A stretch of 64,000 nt of DNA from positions 248,001 through 312,000 of the forward strand of contig JARGSG010000047.1 in NCBI GenBank assembly GCA_030374805.1, written 5' to 3'. This DNA comes from Gracilaria gracilis (Eukaryota; Rhodophyta; Florideophyceae; Gracilariales; Gracilariaceae). The notes beneath the pieces are model-generated. The model made no database searches, had not been told where the DNA came from, and was given only the letters and a program-made list of their open reading frames with translations. Shown piece by piece: positions 19,365 to 29,469 of the stretch (position 1 is the stretch's first letter; every line of letters begins with the position of its first letter). Both the position numbers and the translations under genes were made by a program.

Positions 19365-20240
19365 CTACAGACCGAACAATGAGTCAAGTTTCTTTCTCAT
19401 TGTGTCAATCTCCTCAGCTGTCATACCCGACTCGTTTTCGGTAGATGAGGAGGGGGAATCAGATCTCCACTTGTCTAGGTCATCGACAGCGCTCTGTTCG
19501 GGCGGGGTGATCAAGCTGCCCGTTGGCACGAAACCAAGTCGGAAACCAGACTCGGAGCAGAATTCGGCGAGTTCATTGGTCTCCAGCTCGGCCACATTGG
19601 GCATCGGAAATTTCTGTTGTTCCAGACATAACGCATATCGATTCGCCTCCTCCTTGTCCTGAAAGGCCAAGACAATGTTCTCGTCGCCCACGTTGAGACT
19701 ATAAATACCCTCAGTAGAATCGCGACGGTTGGTGAACACAATGACCCACACCCTGACTAGACTCTCAAAGTCATTGATAAGCTGCAGCACCTCGGTATCA
19801 TCGTCATCGTCGTCACTGGTTTCAAAAGCACGGTTCATCTTGCGATACTCGTACGAAAAACCAGGTGATTCCTTCACCGGGCCGTTGACAGAGTCAGTAG
19901 GGTTGTGGCCGGCCTTTTGGCGCGCGTCCAGGTCGCTGATGCGGCGCCGCAACACCTCCAGGTTGAGCGGCGGCGTCGGCGGGTTGGAAGCATCGTCCGG
20001 AGCGTCTTCATCCGGCCGTGAAGGTGGCGGCGCACTCATGCGAGCACGTCGCACAGCGGCACCATAGCTCCGAAAGGCGCGCGCGCGCGGCGCGCACGCC
20101 GGCACGGCGGAACTTTTGGCGGCGCGCAGCGGCGATGAGACGGACGCGGGCGCGGCAAACGCCGGCATGGCGGCGGTGGCGGCGGCGCAACACAGACAGT
20201 GACGCGGCATGTTGCAAAAGCTGCTGCGGGTGGGGAACAA
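19365..20240 (-). CDS. DUF3110-like protein with plastid transit peptide
   Basis: A 291-residue protein. Residues 1-70 are Ala/Arg/Ser-rich, resembling a plastid transit peptide (AFRSYGAAVRRARMSA). The domain at about 162-231 (VWVIVFTNRRDSTEGIYSL, VLAFQDKEEANRYALCLEQQ, ELAEFCSESGF) looks like DUF3110, a small domain of cyanobacteria and plastid-bearing eukaryotes with no firm function. An acidic DDDDDD stretch precedes it. The C-terminus is short and helical. Met at 20240 or the second Met at 20210 (MPRHCLCC) could be the start. It supports a photosynthetic host. Convergent with the kinesin (about 250 bp) and divergent from ODR4. Confidence 0.78.
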   Translation of the reverse strand: MFPTRSSFCNMPRHCLCCAAATAAMPAFAAPASVSSPLRAAKSSAVPACAPRARAFRSYGAAVRRARMSAPPPSRPDEDAPDDASNPPTPPLNLEVLRRRISDLDARQKAGHNPTDSVNGPVKESPGFSYEYRKMNRAFETSDDDDDDTEVLQLINDFESLVRVWVIVFTNRRDSTEGIYSLNVGDENIVLAFQDKEEANRYALCLEQQKFPMPNVAELETNELAEFCSESGFRLGFVPTGSLITPPEQSAVDDLDKWRSDSPSSSTENESGMTAEEIDTMRKKLDSLFGL

Positions 20241-20606
20241 ATGTGAGACTGCAGTGTGGCTTCTCTCGCTGGCGGGCGCCGCTCTCGCTGCTGGCGACGG
20301 CGTTATCGCATGTTCATCGCGCTTGACTGCGCTTGCCTGCGCGCTGCGTGGTGCGCCAGCGACGCGATCTCAACGGCTGTGCGGAGAGCACGTGTGAAGT
20401 TGTAAACACTGTGAAGTTCACACATACGCAAACCGCCACCCGAACACGCGAAGCGAATCATTTGCAAACTGGCATACGTCGCGCACGTGTGCTCGTGTCC
20501 ACGTATGGCGTCAAACGCTCCCACGGCGCGTCGCAGTTCTGCGGCGCCATGATGACGATCAACGTCGCGCGGAGAGCGGCTGCGCCGCGCGCGCACTCGC
20601 CTTGCC

Positions 20607-21989
20607 ATGGGCGTCAAGGTGCTGCTCGACTCGCGGCTGCTGCGCGCGCCGCAGCAGCCGCTGCCGCCGCGCGGCGGGCTGCTGCTGGGCGTGAAGCAGC
20701 CAGTGCCGCGGGTGCTTTTGCTGCTGCCCACGCCGCCGCTGCCGCCCATGGCGGCGGCGCGCGCGTGGGCCGTGGAGCACGCGCGCGTGCTGGCGCCCAT
20801 GTTGGTGGGCGGCGTGTGTATCCTGGGCGCGTACGCGCCGCTGAGTGGTGAGGGCGCCTCTCAGAAGCAGATCGACCTGGCGGTGAACGTGGCGAGGGAC
20901 GTTGTGCGCGCCGATGACGCGTGCGCGCCAGTCGTGATTTACGGCGCGCCGCGCGGCAAGCTGGCCGCGAAGGAGGTGCTTGCTGTGGCCGACGGCGTCA
21001 GAAGCGCTTCTGTGAGAGAGCTGTCGGGCTTGTTGGACGGGCTGGTTTCCGTGTGCGGCCGCGTTACCTTGCAGCCTGTTTCCGTGCCGGTGCAGCCCAC
21101 GCAGTCGCAAACCGACGCTGAGACCCTTTGTGCTGCCGTCATGCGCCATCGTTACGAGCACGCCGTCATCAAGCTTGATGAACAACGTCGCGTCGTCGTT
21201 GAACACCCGCAGCAGCAACCCAGTCTGGCCGATGTCATGGAGTGGGAGCTCAAGTCTACAGGAAAGAAGAACAACCTTTCGTTCGTTCGCCGCGAGCCGC
21301 TACGCGCCAGCTTATTCCTGCCCATGCATCTGTGTGACTCGCAGCTAGAGTCGCTACAGCCTGCTTCGAGCTCCATTCAGCTATCTGGATGCATGCACTT
21401 CGAAGCCGTAGTCATGCAGGACGCTTCCGTTGGCACCGTTCTTGACGCCGTTCGACAAGATCTTTGCAATTCCATACGCGCCAGATTGAACTTATTGCAT
21501 GACGCTGATGAGCATGACGCTGATGAGCACGACGCTGATGAGCACGACACTGATGAGCACAGTCAGCATGAACAACCTCACGAGCAAATTGCCCAACGTC
21601 AAACGCCTACTTCACGAGCGATGCCACGCCGCGTCATGGCTACTCCATTACAGTCAGCGCCTTCGTCCATTCCATTTTGCGACTATGTTATGAGCGGAGA
21701 GACTGTTGAGGATGATGTAACAGATCGAATTGCTGAGGTCTTGTCTTGGGATCACGCCCATTTAGAAAACGTCCGCATCCAAGCGGTTGAGGAGCCAACT
21801 CGGTTGAGTACTACTGTCAAGCGCGTCACTTTTGATGACGCCCCTCAACAAGATGGTCCAAGTTCGATGATGGCCCTCGACGCTGCTGAAGGCGCTCCGT
21901 CTGCTGTTCTAACGAATGGGATTATTGCAGCTGTTATTATCGCAATCATTGCCATTATCCTCAAGGAAATAGTTTGGGTATACTTTTAA
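20607..21989 (+). CDS. ODR4: ODR4-like ER membrane protein
   Basis: A 460-residue protein. The N-terminus (GGLLLGV, VLLLLPTPP, AWAVEHARVLAPMLVGGVCI at about residues 52-71) matches ODR4, which with UFSP2 acts at the ER and is needed in nematodes to traffic odorant receptors. It ends in one membrane anchor (about residues 433-457, IIAAVIIAIIAIILKEIVW), as in ODR4. Between about residues 300 and 320 is a tandem DADEH repeat encoded by four 15-bp units. The start at 20607 has a GCCATGGGC context. GC falls sharply along the gene. Homology is clearest in the N-terminal block; overall confidence is good but not complete. Confidence 0.8.
   Translation: MGVKVLLDSRLLRAPQQPLPPRGGLLLGVKQPVPRVLLLLPTPPLPPMAAARAWAVEHARVLAPMLVGGVCILGAYAPLSGEGASQKQIDLAVNVARDVVRADDACAPVVIYGAPRGKLAAKEVLAVADGVRSASVRELSGLLDGLVSVCGRVTLQPVSVPVQPTQSQTDAETLCAAVMRHRYEHAVIKLDEQRRVVVEHPQQQPSLADVMEWELKSTGKKNNLSFVRREPLRASLFLPMHLCDSQLESLQPASSSIQLSGCMHFEAVVMQDASVGTVLDAVRQDLCNSIRARLNLLHDADEHDADEHDADEHDTDEHSQHEQPHEQIAQRQTPTSRAMPRRVMATPLQSAPSSIPFCDYVMSGETVEDDVTDRIAEVLSWDHAHLENVRIQAVEEPTRLSTTVKRVTFDDAPQQDGPSSMMALDAAEGAPSAVLTNGIIAAVIIAIIAIILKEIVWVYF
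21498..21560 (+). repeat. 15-bp tandem repeat inside ODR4
   Basis: Four near-identical copies of CATGACGCTGATGAG/CACGACGCTGATGAG encode repeated DADEH. The copies are almost identical at DNA level, so the expansion is recent and may vary in length between individuals. Confidence 0.9.
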
Positions 21990-22044
21990 GCTTACCATTA
22001 CAACTCTTTAGTATTCTATGCACCTAACAAATGGATGGCTCTGT

Positions 22045-23292
22045 TTATGGACTTGATTCTAACTGTCTAAGAAACGTTAATATCTTTTCCTCAAGTGTTA
22101 CACACACTTCTTTGAAATGCACGCATTGTAGCTGTCCCTTATGCTGCACTTTTATCAACACTACAAAGTCGAATGAGTTATGTTGCCGAGCGACGAATGT
22201 CTCCAGTTCGCATGACTCGTACATGCTGCCCTCTTTTCCGCGATAAGTGCACTTTGAACTCCGTTGTGTCTGTTCGGAGAAACACCATTCCATTGAGCAC
22301 ATTGACAAGCGTACCACGCCTTCAATGTCGCGCTCTTCTAACTGGTTTCCAAATTTCCTTCCCGGACTGATTATGACCTCATATCTCCATTTGGAAGCTG
22401 TGTCTGTTTTATGACTCACTTTGGTACTCTGTTCTCCGAAAGACCATGCCACAGCCCACCGGGTAGTCCGACCTCCAGGACAAAGCTCTGCGGACTTGAC
22501 AATTCTTGCCCTTATTCGAGGGGAACGAAGAAACGATACTACTTTGGGCAGGTCTTCTTTGCAGCCAATCAAGCTCGTGAACCACATCACGCTGTCTTGA
22601 CGAACCGACTCTTCCGCAAGTTTGCACAAGAAACTGAATTCGCCGCCGTCGGTTAGAAGTTGTGACTCTGTTCCAGGCGGATCGTCCCCATCATGGCGGC
22701 GTGCATGGAAAGGAGGATTGCAGACAGTTAGTAGTGGGGATAGGTTACGAACTCGATCGCAGAAAAAATTGCCTTCGCTCTCGGTTTTCAGGATCGTTAT
22801 CTTGTCTAGCTCGTTCACTACGCAATTATGTCTTGCACTCTCAACTGCTTCTTTGTCAATATCGGTAGCAATGAACTCCCATTGGGGAAACAGACGTACC
22901 CCAAGTAAGGGGTATATACAGGACGGTCCAGTTCCAATGTCCAGAACAACAACGTTTCGATCTTTGTATTCTTCCGGTAGCAAACCAGCCGCCCACTTGA
23001 GATACTGAACTCTATTCGGGATGGTGGGCACAAGATGTCCAGGTGGGAGAGAGAACTCAATTTCAAAATGGTGCTTAAGTATCCTGCGGGTTAGACAATA
23101 AGTTGCCTCACGAGACGTAAAGTCGATGGTGCGTTGTCCATTGACGGTGATCGTAAATTTTGCAAGGTGTTCGTCCGCTTCAATTAAGGGTTCAAAGTCG
23201 TAGCAAGGGGCATCGAGAATGCAGTTATCAGCTTTGAACGACTTTGCTCGTTTCTTCGCCTTGCTTTCCTTCTGTACCGGGGTTCTTTTCAT
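22045..23292 (-). CDS. METTL16: METTL16-type RNA N6-adenosine methyltransferase
   Basis: A 415-residue Rossmann methyltransferase of the METTL16/YbiN group, which in animals makes m6A43 in U6 snRNA and modifies MAT2A mRNA. Seen: LVPTIPNRVQYLKW (about 87-100), the SAM-binding LDIGTGPSCIYPLLG (117-131), an acidic end of strand 2 (IATDIDKEAV), the catalytic N192-P-P-F195 and GGEFSFLCKLAEES, then GRTTRWAVAWSF. Upstream is a basic NLS-like KAKKRAKS. The C-terminal part beyond about residue 300 is divergent. It is one exon. Its stop is only 55 bp from that of ODR4. Confidence 0.92.
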   Translation of the reverse strand: MKRTPVQKESKAKKRAKSFKADNCILDAPCYDFEPLIEADEHLAKFTITVNGQRTIDFTSREATYCLTRRILKHHFEIEFSLPPGHLVPTIPNRVQYLKWAAGLLPEEYKDRNVVVLDIGTGPSCIYPLLGVRLFPQWEFIATDIDKEAVESARHNCVVNELDKITILKTESEGNFFCDRVRNLSPLLTVCNPPFHARRHDGDDPPGTESQLLTDGGEFSFLCKLAEESVRQDSVMWFTSLIGCKEDLPKVVSFLRSPRIRARIVKSAELCPGGRTTRWAVAWSFGEQSTKVSHKTDTASKWRYEVIISPGRKFGNQLEERDIEGVVRLSMCSMEWCFSEQTQRSSKCTYRGKEGSMYESCELETFVARQHNSFDFVVLIKVQHKGQLQCVHFKEVCVTLEEKILTFLRQLESSP

Positions 23293-23696
23293 AGTCAGTG
23301 ACAGTCGGCGGAGCTTATAAGAGGTTTCGAGAACCTCTCTTGGTTTAACTTCGGGCTTGCCGCGCTTTCGGACACATGTTTCCCCTCAAACCTTCATCTG
23401 AATGAATTTCCTCTCTGCGGTCGCTTCGGAGCCCTGCACATCTCAAGTCCGGCAACGCTTGGCCAGCTTATAGACTGATACATAGAATATCTTGTAACTA
23501 TGTTCCTTTTCCATCTGAGTCCGCAGTCCGTAGAACACGAAGTGGATATAAATCAATCGGTACAAAAAGATTTCTATTTTCTGTTTGACCTACAACGGTA
23601 TGTCAAAGCGATTACAAGGTGGTCTCGCTGCCCATTCTTCAGGATCTCTCTCGCAAAACCTGGGCAGCGCTCCCGATTTCTCCACGCGTGCTTAGG

Positions 23697-24548
23697 ATGA
23701 AAATTTTGTCCAATCCTGAAGGAGACGGGCTCTTGACAAACGCAGAAGTTCGTGAATGGTTGAAGGAGAAGAAGTTTGAGACCGAGAGACGCGATGTACC
23801 AGAAGGAGTCATCAAGCCACCGCCAGGGACAGCGGCTATTTCTAAGCAAGTACGAAAGTATATAGAAACTTCCCCAGCCGGTAAGATTGAACCCTTTACG
23901 TCTCGTTAGGAATCCCGAACTGGAACTACCTACATCAGAAAGGAGCCAATGCTGACAACTTTCCACCTTGACTGTCCTTTGCGACGACCAGGTAACGTTT
24001 CGGTAGCTTCCCTTCGAACGCTTTTCACGAAGCTAGAGAAATTCAAGCTCTCAGGCGTTGAAAAACTCATGATAGCAAACATTAGGCCTGAAGCCTACGC
24101 ACATTTAACTCCGCTGATAGTAGATGCTTACTCCAGATACGACGAAGATCAACTTTATGTAAGTTCTCAAGTTCATCAAAAAAAGCATATCGTTCCACTC
24201 CTGCTCAATACCCTAACTTTTTATATCCTTCCTTATTCATAGGAAATGCTGGGAATCATTAATGAAACCCTTGAAAAGAGGGCGAAACGAACGGAATGGA
24301 ATTCGGATGGGGTAGAGGAAGAAAATGAACCAGTAGAAGACGCGGAAATGAATGGAAAGACTGAAGCTACTACTGCACAAGAAGCTGTAGAAGGAATTCA
24401 TAATGCCGGACAAGATGGGTCAGTAGTGCAAACGGTCGTTAAAGAAGAGACGATGGGAAAAGCTGAAGACACAATTGATCTGGCCGTAGATGCGGTAAAT
24501 GCCGTTAACTTATCAACCAGGGATCCTTCTTGTGGTGCGCCTCCTTGA
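23697..24548 (+). CDS. RPC9: RNA polymerase III subunit RPC9 (Rpc17/CRCP), three exons
   Basis: Exons inferred at 23697-23880, 23992-24158 and 24243-24548 give 218 residues. Splice ends are GTAAGA..CAG (111 nt) and GTAAGT..TAG (84 nt, CTAAC branch-like site). The joined frame runs ..YIETSPAG-NVSVASLRTLF.., the ETPAG-like helix and HRDC-like bundle of RPC9 (LEKFKLSGVEKLMIANIRP), then YDEDQLY-EMLGIINETLEKR. RPC9 pairs with RPC8 in the Pol III stalk for initiation and TFIIIB contact. The acidic tail past residue 135 is longer than in animals and low in complexity. Divergent from METTL16 and convergent with CSL4. Confidence 0.88.
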
Positions 24549-24800
24549 TCTCTGAGGTGTTTTCCGTCGTAGAACCTTGTGCATAGCGATTGAGAATTCG
24601 AGCGGTGTACGGAACGAGCCCATCTCTACCCACACCCGTTTTCACTTGTGGATGTTGTCCTTGCCACTGCGGGCGTTTCAGCGATGGGAAATATTTCATA
24701 TAAGACCACGTACTGAATGTGTGTACGTAACACCAACTGGAATGCAACTCACCCTTCCAACCATTACCAATATTCCCTCGAAGGTTTATCAGACTGCTTT

Positions 24801-25403
24801 TTACGTCTGTGAAATATGGCTTTCCTTGGCAACTTTCCTGAACTCTTTAGTATTCGTTGCCAGGCATAACATTTCTTGCCAGTTTAGAGGGGTCATCACG
24901 ACACCTGCCTTACTCCTTGCGTGGATCACACCAAGTTCGTTTTTGGCGGTACTAAGGAAATAAGAATGGCGATCACCAAGGCTAATAACCTCAGCCAGGA
25001 CCACATCTCCTGGAGCAAAGCATTTGTAAATTTCAACTTTGTCGACCTCGACCTGTCTTACATCCTGTTGATTAATCACTCCTTTAAAGACCTCTCGGAC
25101 GGCTTTTCCGTCAATAACAAGGATTTCGACAGAAGCGCCACGAGGAGTAACACGAGAAACCCTTGCGGTGACTTTTGATCCGATGCCTGGCAGAAGAGGA
25201 CGTCCATCTGAGTACTTTGTCGAGTTAACTTTTAAAGTAGGTTTGGAATCAGGGCTTTCTGCCTTGTCCTTAACAAGAGTGCCGACCAAAGTTGCGATCA
25301 ACATGTTGTTCATCTCGCAAACACCGTATCCCGGTGCAAAGTGTTCTGTTTCACCAACTCTCTCACCAGGAGTGACGTATCTATCACTACTTACTGCCTC
25401 CAT
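24801..25403 (-). CDS. CSL4: Exosome subunit CSL4 (EXOSC1)
   Basis: A 200-residue cap subunit of the RNA exosome, acting in nuclear and cytoplasmic 3'-5' RNA decay. It begins MEAVSSDRYVTPGERVG (family YCIPGERL), carries the S1 domain (IGSKVTARVSRVTPRGASVE, DKVEIYKCFAPGDVVLAEVI) and ends with the family's short Zn-ribbon-like region in reduced form (WQEMLCLATNTKEFRKVA). I chose Met at 25403 as it matches the family N-terminus. An upstream in-frame Met at 25571 adds 56 residues with no similarity. The C-terminal Cys pattern is weaker than in human CSL4. Confidence 0.92.
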   Translation of the reverse strand: MEAVSSDRYVTPGERVGETEHFAPGYGVCEMNNMLIATLVGTLVKDKAESPDSKPTLKVNSTKYSDGRPLLPGIGSKVTARVSRVTPRGASVEILVIDGKAVREVFKGVINQQDVRQVEVDKVEIYKCFAPGDVVLAEVISLGDRHSYFLSTAKNELGVIHARSKAGVVMTPLNWQEMLCLATNTKEFRKVAKESHISQT

Positions 25404-25598
25404 TTGTTTTAGTGTGGAGTCGTGACAATCTCCCACACAAGGTCGATTCAAAAGTTTTCGTACTTTGAACTCAAATCGACGCAATCGACTTGGCAATAAT
25501 ATATATATGAACACACAATTGGGCGGGAGGTTTGGTCGCAGTTGGCTTCTATAACTGACTGCACGCAACACCTACTTGATCCAAGGGCTTCGGCTCAG

Positions 25599-26107
25599 AT
25601 GATGCAATATCAACCCTGGATACATAAACAATGGTCAGAGTTCGATCTCGACGGGAGTACGTCAGCGGGCGTGAAAGGAAAGCTTTGTAACCAGCAGGTA
25701 AGGGTTCAGAGGGCTAGAACAGCTAACGTTCACCTTCATCAGAAGTCTCGATTACGACTAGGCGGAGAAGTCGCCACAGCTGATGGTTTTATCCGTTTAT
25801 TCCAGGTTCGATTCGGGAGTTTTGGCCCTCCAAAAACCGCCTTCTTACCGTATTCTTCTTACCTTGTCGTGAAGAGCCGTCCAAACCCCTCAACAAGGTG
25901 GTTTTTGGGAATTTTTGTCGAGTTCATGTGCATGAGGATCGCATGTTCCTTCTAAATAAATGCGAAGACGTCTCTCTCTATCGAATCGATCGCACCTACG
26001 TCTCCTCACATCGTGGTGCTCGCCCGTCATCATCGCATGCGCGACCATCCGCCATCGCAGGCTTTATTAAGGAACTTTGTTCTCGTTTGTCATCCAGTGC
26101 TCTCTAA
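25599..26107 (+). CDS. Possible small spliced gene, unidentified
   Basis: Three open segments can be linked by good splice signals in one frame. Exon 25599-25697 ends CAG|GTAAGG; exon 25743-25805 follows CATCAG and ends CAG|GTTCG; a third exon starts after CAACAAG near 25893 and is open to 26107. The joined protein would be about 120 residues with a beta-rich middle (LRLGGEVATADGFIRLFQ) vaguely like an OB fold. No family is assigned. The first intron would be only 45 nt. It sits between CSL4 and uS10m. It may equally be a 5' leader of the uS10m transcript. Confidence 0.3.
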
Positions 26108-26250
26108 TCCAATACCTGTACTTCTTTTTCAGGAAAGCTGATAACCACCCGCCAACAACTTGTAGAAATAGCTTTGATCTCCTAAAGTGCTCAACCCGCG
26201 TGTTTTCGTTATCGAGAAGAGGAGCACCCCTAGAGATCTGAAACAAGAAC

Positions 26251-26718
26251 ATGGGGACTCCCTATCCATTGGCTCGCACATCACGGAGGATCACCTACAA
26301 GCTTGAAACTTACGACGTTCGCAAATACCTTTTTGAGGATATTGTTAAGCGTGTCAGCAGAGCAGTTACAAGAGCTGGTGGAGAGCTCAAAGGGGGAGTA
26401 TATGCTCCTCCGAAACAAATTAGGAGATGGTGCGTCAATAGATCACCACATGTTAACAAGAAGAGCCGAGAAAAATTCTGGATGGTAACACATAAGCGGG
26501 TCATAAGGTGGGACGCGGACTCAAAGGTAGACTATGAAGCCCCGATTGTCATTTCTCATTTACTACCACCCACTGTGGCTGTCAGAGTGGTGGAGGATGT
26601 CCCTGGTCTAATGGCATTAAAGGATGTGTTTGCAACTATGCAGAATGTGGCTGAACGACTTGATGAAGTGGAAAATACCGAGGCCGTTGATACAGAGACA
26701 AGTGATAAAGAAGCGTAA
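26251..26718 (+). CDS. MRPS10: Mitochondrial ribosomal protein uS10m
   Basis: A 155-residue protein with the uS10 core: ITYKLETYDVRKYLFEDIV, an Ala/Gly loop ending GGVYAPPKQIRRWCVNRSPH, then VNKKSREKFWMVTHKRVI. The RSPHVNKKSREKF motif is diagnostic. The C-terminal extension beyond about residue 90, with LMALKDVFATMQNVAERLDEV and an acidic tail, is typical of organellar rather than cytosolic forms. There is no clear presequence; an upstream exon could supply one. Plastid origin is less likely because plastid uS10 is usually plastid-encoded and lacks such a tail. Confidence 0.85.
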   Translation: MGTPYPLARTSRRITYKLETYDVRKYLFEDIVKRVSRAVTRAGGELKGGVYAPPKQIRRWCVNRSPHVNKKSREKFWMVTHKRVIRWDADSKVDYEAPIVISHLLPPTVAVRVVEDVPGLMALKDVFATMQNVAERLDEVENTEAVDTETSDKEA

Positions 26719-27452
26719 AAAGATGAACTGTATTGCGGGAAGAAAGCCCAATGCCGAAAGTTGATGAAAGAAATGGCAATCAATCTTCCCACTGAAGCAG
26801 TGACATAGTAACTGGCGCTGTTACTTCCTTTCGTCGTAGGCTGCGGAGCATCTCTCCGGGCCTAAGGAGTCAGTTTCTTCTCACGAATCATGCTTAAACT
26901 CTGCAATTGGCACATCATGCCATACTTTCCACCACTTTGCTACTAGTGTTGGTTCATTAGCAACACAAGAAATAGCCGCAGCCTCAAAATTGGACATCTA
27001 GCCGCTGGTTACGTCCTCTGTATTGAATGTAATCATGCCCTCTTGTCGGAAATTGTTTGATGTATCTCCGAATTGCTTCCGATCAGTGCATAACGGCACT
27101 CCAAACAACTTCTGAACACTCCCGCACTGAACAGAGCCTCGCAGAAGCTAAGTAGTGGATACTGAGAGTAGTGTTTGCCAAGATTTCGGCGGATGTCATC
27201 GGTGACCGAAACAGCCACAAGAAAGCTCTTGCAACGAACGTATTATCTTCGGAAAACGATGAAAACCCTTGTCCGGACACAGAAGTGCGCCAAGGTCCAC
27301 ATGGGGCTCAACTGCCCGGCAGGGTGTCTTTCATATTCAAACCCCCAGGGTATGAAGTCATGATCAGGAAGCGCACAAAAATATACTTCGACATTGCTTG
27401 GTGTTGATTCATTCACATAAAGCATTTTGCTCTCCATTCAAGCTGGTTCCCT
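26719..27452. other. Gene-poor region
   Basis: About 730 bp between uS10m and the transporter stop. Several short frames on both strands show no domain. I see no RNA gene, no long repeat and no transposon signature here. Confidence 0.5.
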
Positions 27453-28574
27453 CTAACTTGGTGCTTCCACCTCAGCTTCGATTTCATCCCCCGCTACTTT
27501 CTCCTGCTCTTCCCGACGATCACGGGCTATCTCATAGTTCATAAGCAAGAAGCCCGTGAGGACCAGGATAATTCCCAGCAAGTACACTGCTGCAAACGAC
27601 GTCTTCTTCTTCAATAAGTAGTCCGCCATAACGGAGAAGGGCACGGCGAGGGACAGGCTTAAGGTTCCTATCATCGGCCCCGCAAGCTCCACGCTTTTAG
27701 CCCATAGATAATCAGACAATACGGTGCCGATCAAGCCGTTGAGGAGTAACATGGCAAGAACTCTGCCTTTGGGGATTTCAAACGATTCCCAACCAAAGAG
27801 GGAACAAAGAAACAATCCCGGCCAAAATGTTATGAGTGTGACGAAGCCAAGAAAACCCAACATCATCGACATCGAAAATGTTGCACGGTCAGTATGACTA
27901 TCTAGGAGGATGGTGTAAAGTGCGTATACAAACGATGACCCGATGCTCACTAAATCGCCAGCCAGCCTTCTTTTCCCCTCTGAATTGTCTTGCTGAGAAA
28001 TGATGGCCACGCCAATGATGGACAAGGCAGTGGCGGCCAACTTGCCCATGGTAAACTTAACAGATCCCATCGACGCACCAAGCACAAGGGTGAAAAGCGT
28101 CGTAAGGGCAGATATGGTGGAGGAAGAGGCCACTGAGGTCATGTCCAGCCCCACATTGTAAGTCCAAGAGGACATGAAAAAGAAAGGCGCTAGCTGAGCC
28201 CCAACCCTCAACACAGAACGTACAGAAAGCTGCGGCTTGACATTTTGCTCGAAATCCAGGTCATATTCCCCTTCTATGATTGCCGGATTGGAAGCACTTC
28301 GCATCGGCTGTTCTGCCGACTGAACCGGGTTCCAGGCGGTTGCAGCTCGCCAGCTCGGTCGCAAAAACCCTGACAGCAAAAGGGAGAAGAGGGAAACCGA
28401 AAAGTAGGTCAGAAAGTACGGCTTGTCGAAAGGTTTCCCATGCCCTTGCAGAATGAATTGAATCAACTCGGCAGCGAATGTCCAAATGAGTGCGACGGAG
28501 ATGACGATGAGAACGCCTATCACATGGTTCCGCCGAGAAGGCGTGTGTGCGTGTGGCGCCCGGTTGACTGCCAT
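27453..28574 (-). CDS. SLC35F5-like drug/metabolite-superfamily transporter
   Basis: A 373-residue membrane protein with about ten hydrophobic helices in two EamA-type halves. Family marks: IWTFAAELIQFILQ in helix 1, QLAPFFFMSSWTYNVGLDMT, SVASSSTISALTTLFTLVLG, LAATALSIIGVAIIS, then LLNGLIGTVLSDYLWAKSV and IGTLSLSLAVPFSVMADYLL near the end. These match SLC35F3/F4/F5 and their plant and fungal relatives. Substrate is unknown; vacuolar, Golgi or thiamine-linked roles have been proposed for relatives. I start at Met 28574; an in-frame Met at 28784 would add 70 residues that look non-family. The C-terminus is acidic (EIEAEVEAPS). Confidence 0.88.
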   Translation of the reverse strand: MAVNRAPHAHTPSRRNHVIGVLIVISVALIWTFAAELIQFILQGHGKPFDKPYFLTYFSVSLFSLLLSGFLRPSWRAATAWNPVQSAEQPMRSASNPAIIEGEYDLDFEQNVKPQLSVRSVLRVGAQLAPFFFMSSWTYNVGLDMTSVASSSTISALTTLFTLVLGASMGSVKFTMGKLAATALSIIGVAIISQQDNSEGKRRLAGDLVSIGSSFVYALYTILLDSHTDRATFSMSMMLGFLGFVTLITFWPGLFLCSLFGWESFEIPKGRVLAMLLLNGLIGTVLSDYLWAKSVELAGPMIGTLSLSLAVPFSVMADYLLKKKTSFAAVYLLGIILVLTGFLLMNYEIARDRREEQEKVAGDEIEAEVEAPS

Positions 28575-29469
28575 TTGAGGCGGCTCCTCCGCTTCGAGCC
28601 TAGCAGTTACGGAGATAGAGAGGAAAATGAAACAGTTGCCTCTGAACAACCTTGTACGAACGGATTGTAAGACGAGAATAATGCGGTTCTCGATGCGGAG
28701 CGATGCCCTCGTGGATAGACGCTGCCGCAGCGTGACGTGGTTGTGGGGCAGCGCTTGGTTGCTGACGCCACAGGCCACGCGCACGGCAAGTGCCGCGCAC
28801 GACTGTCTTCAGAAGTGCTCAAAGCTGTGTTTTCAAAAGCCCAATGGGAGTGAATTTGGGTTGCAGCAGCCAATCATGCCAAACCAGCTATCGTTTACCC
28901 CAGTCAACCTGCTTCGTTCAGTCGTGATCAAGATGCCCATATGGTCGTCCCAAGCGATGTCACTCGTCTTTTCAATGCCCGAGACGCGGTTCTCGTTTCA
29001 AGAGGTAAAGTATGTCAGAGAATATGACCTTCAAGGGCCGTAAATAAAGCGAAGAATACGACACCCGAAGTTTTCTCATCTCTTATGATTTGCACAAACG
29101 ATACACCGTACTCCTAGTAAACACTGTGCCTAGTGATTCACTCTAGCGAGTAGTGAAGAAGAAGAATTAGAAAGAGCTCAGCTGGAGGCTCCCAGAGTCT
29201 TTGGCCAAGAGTCTTGGACAAAGACGTAAACCCGTAACCCTTGGAAACGCGCCTAAGAACTTTTCAAAGTCGAGAGAGTATTACTTCACACCCATTATTC
29301 CTGCATACAAGAGCGGGAATGTGGAAACCCAAAGCTGAGAATAACTGATGGGAACATTACCGAGGCAACACTTTACTTCTTAAATTATATGCGGCTTGCC
29401 AAGGACTCCAAGCTTTTATTCTATGCAAAGCACGAATCCAAACAACCACAGGCCTAAAACGCACCTGAA
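28575..29469. other. Upstream flank of transporter
   Basis: A 138-codon plus-strand frame (28627-29043) shows no known domain and overlaps the likely transporter promoter, so I do not call it. The rest is intergenic. Confidence 0.4.

Noticed and set aside
28627-29043. 138-codon frame upstream of the SLC35F-like gene
   Set aside because: No domain, and it covers the likely promoter.
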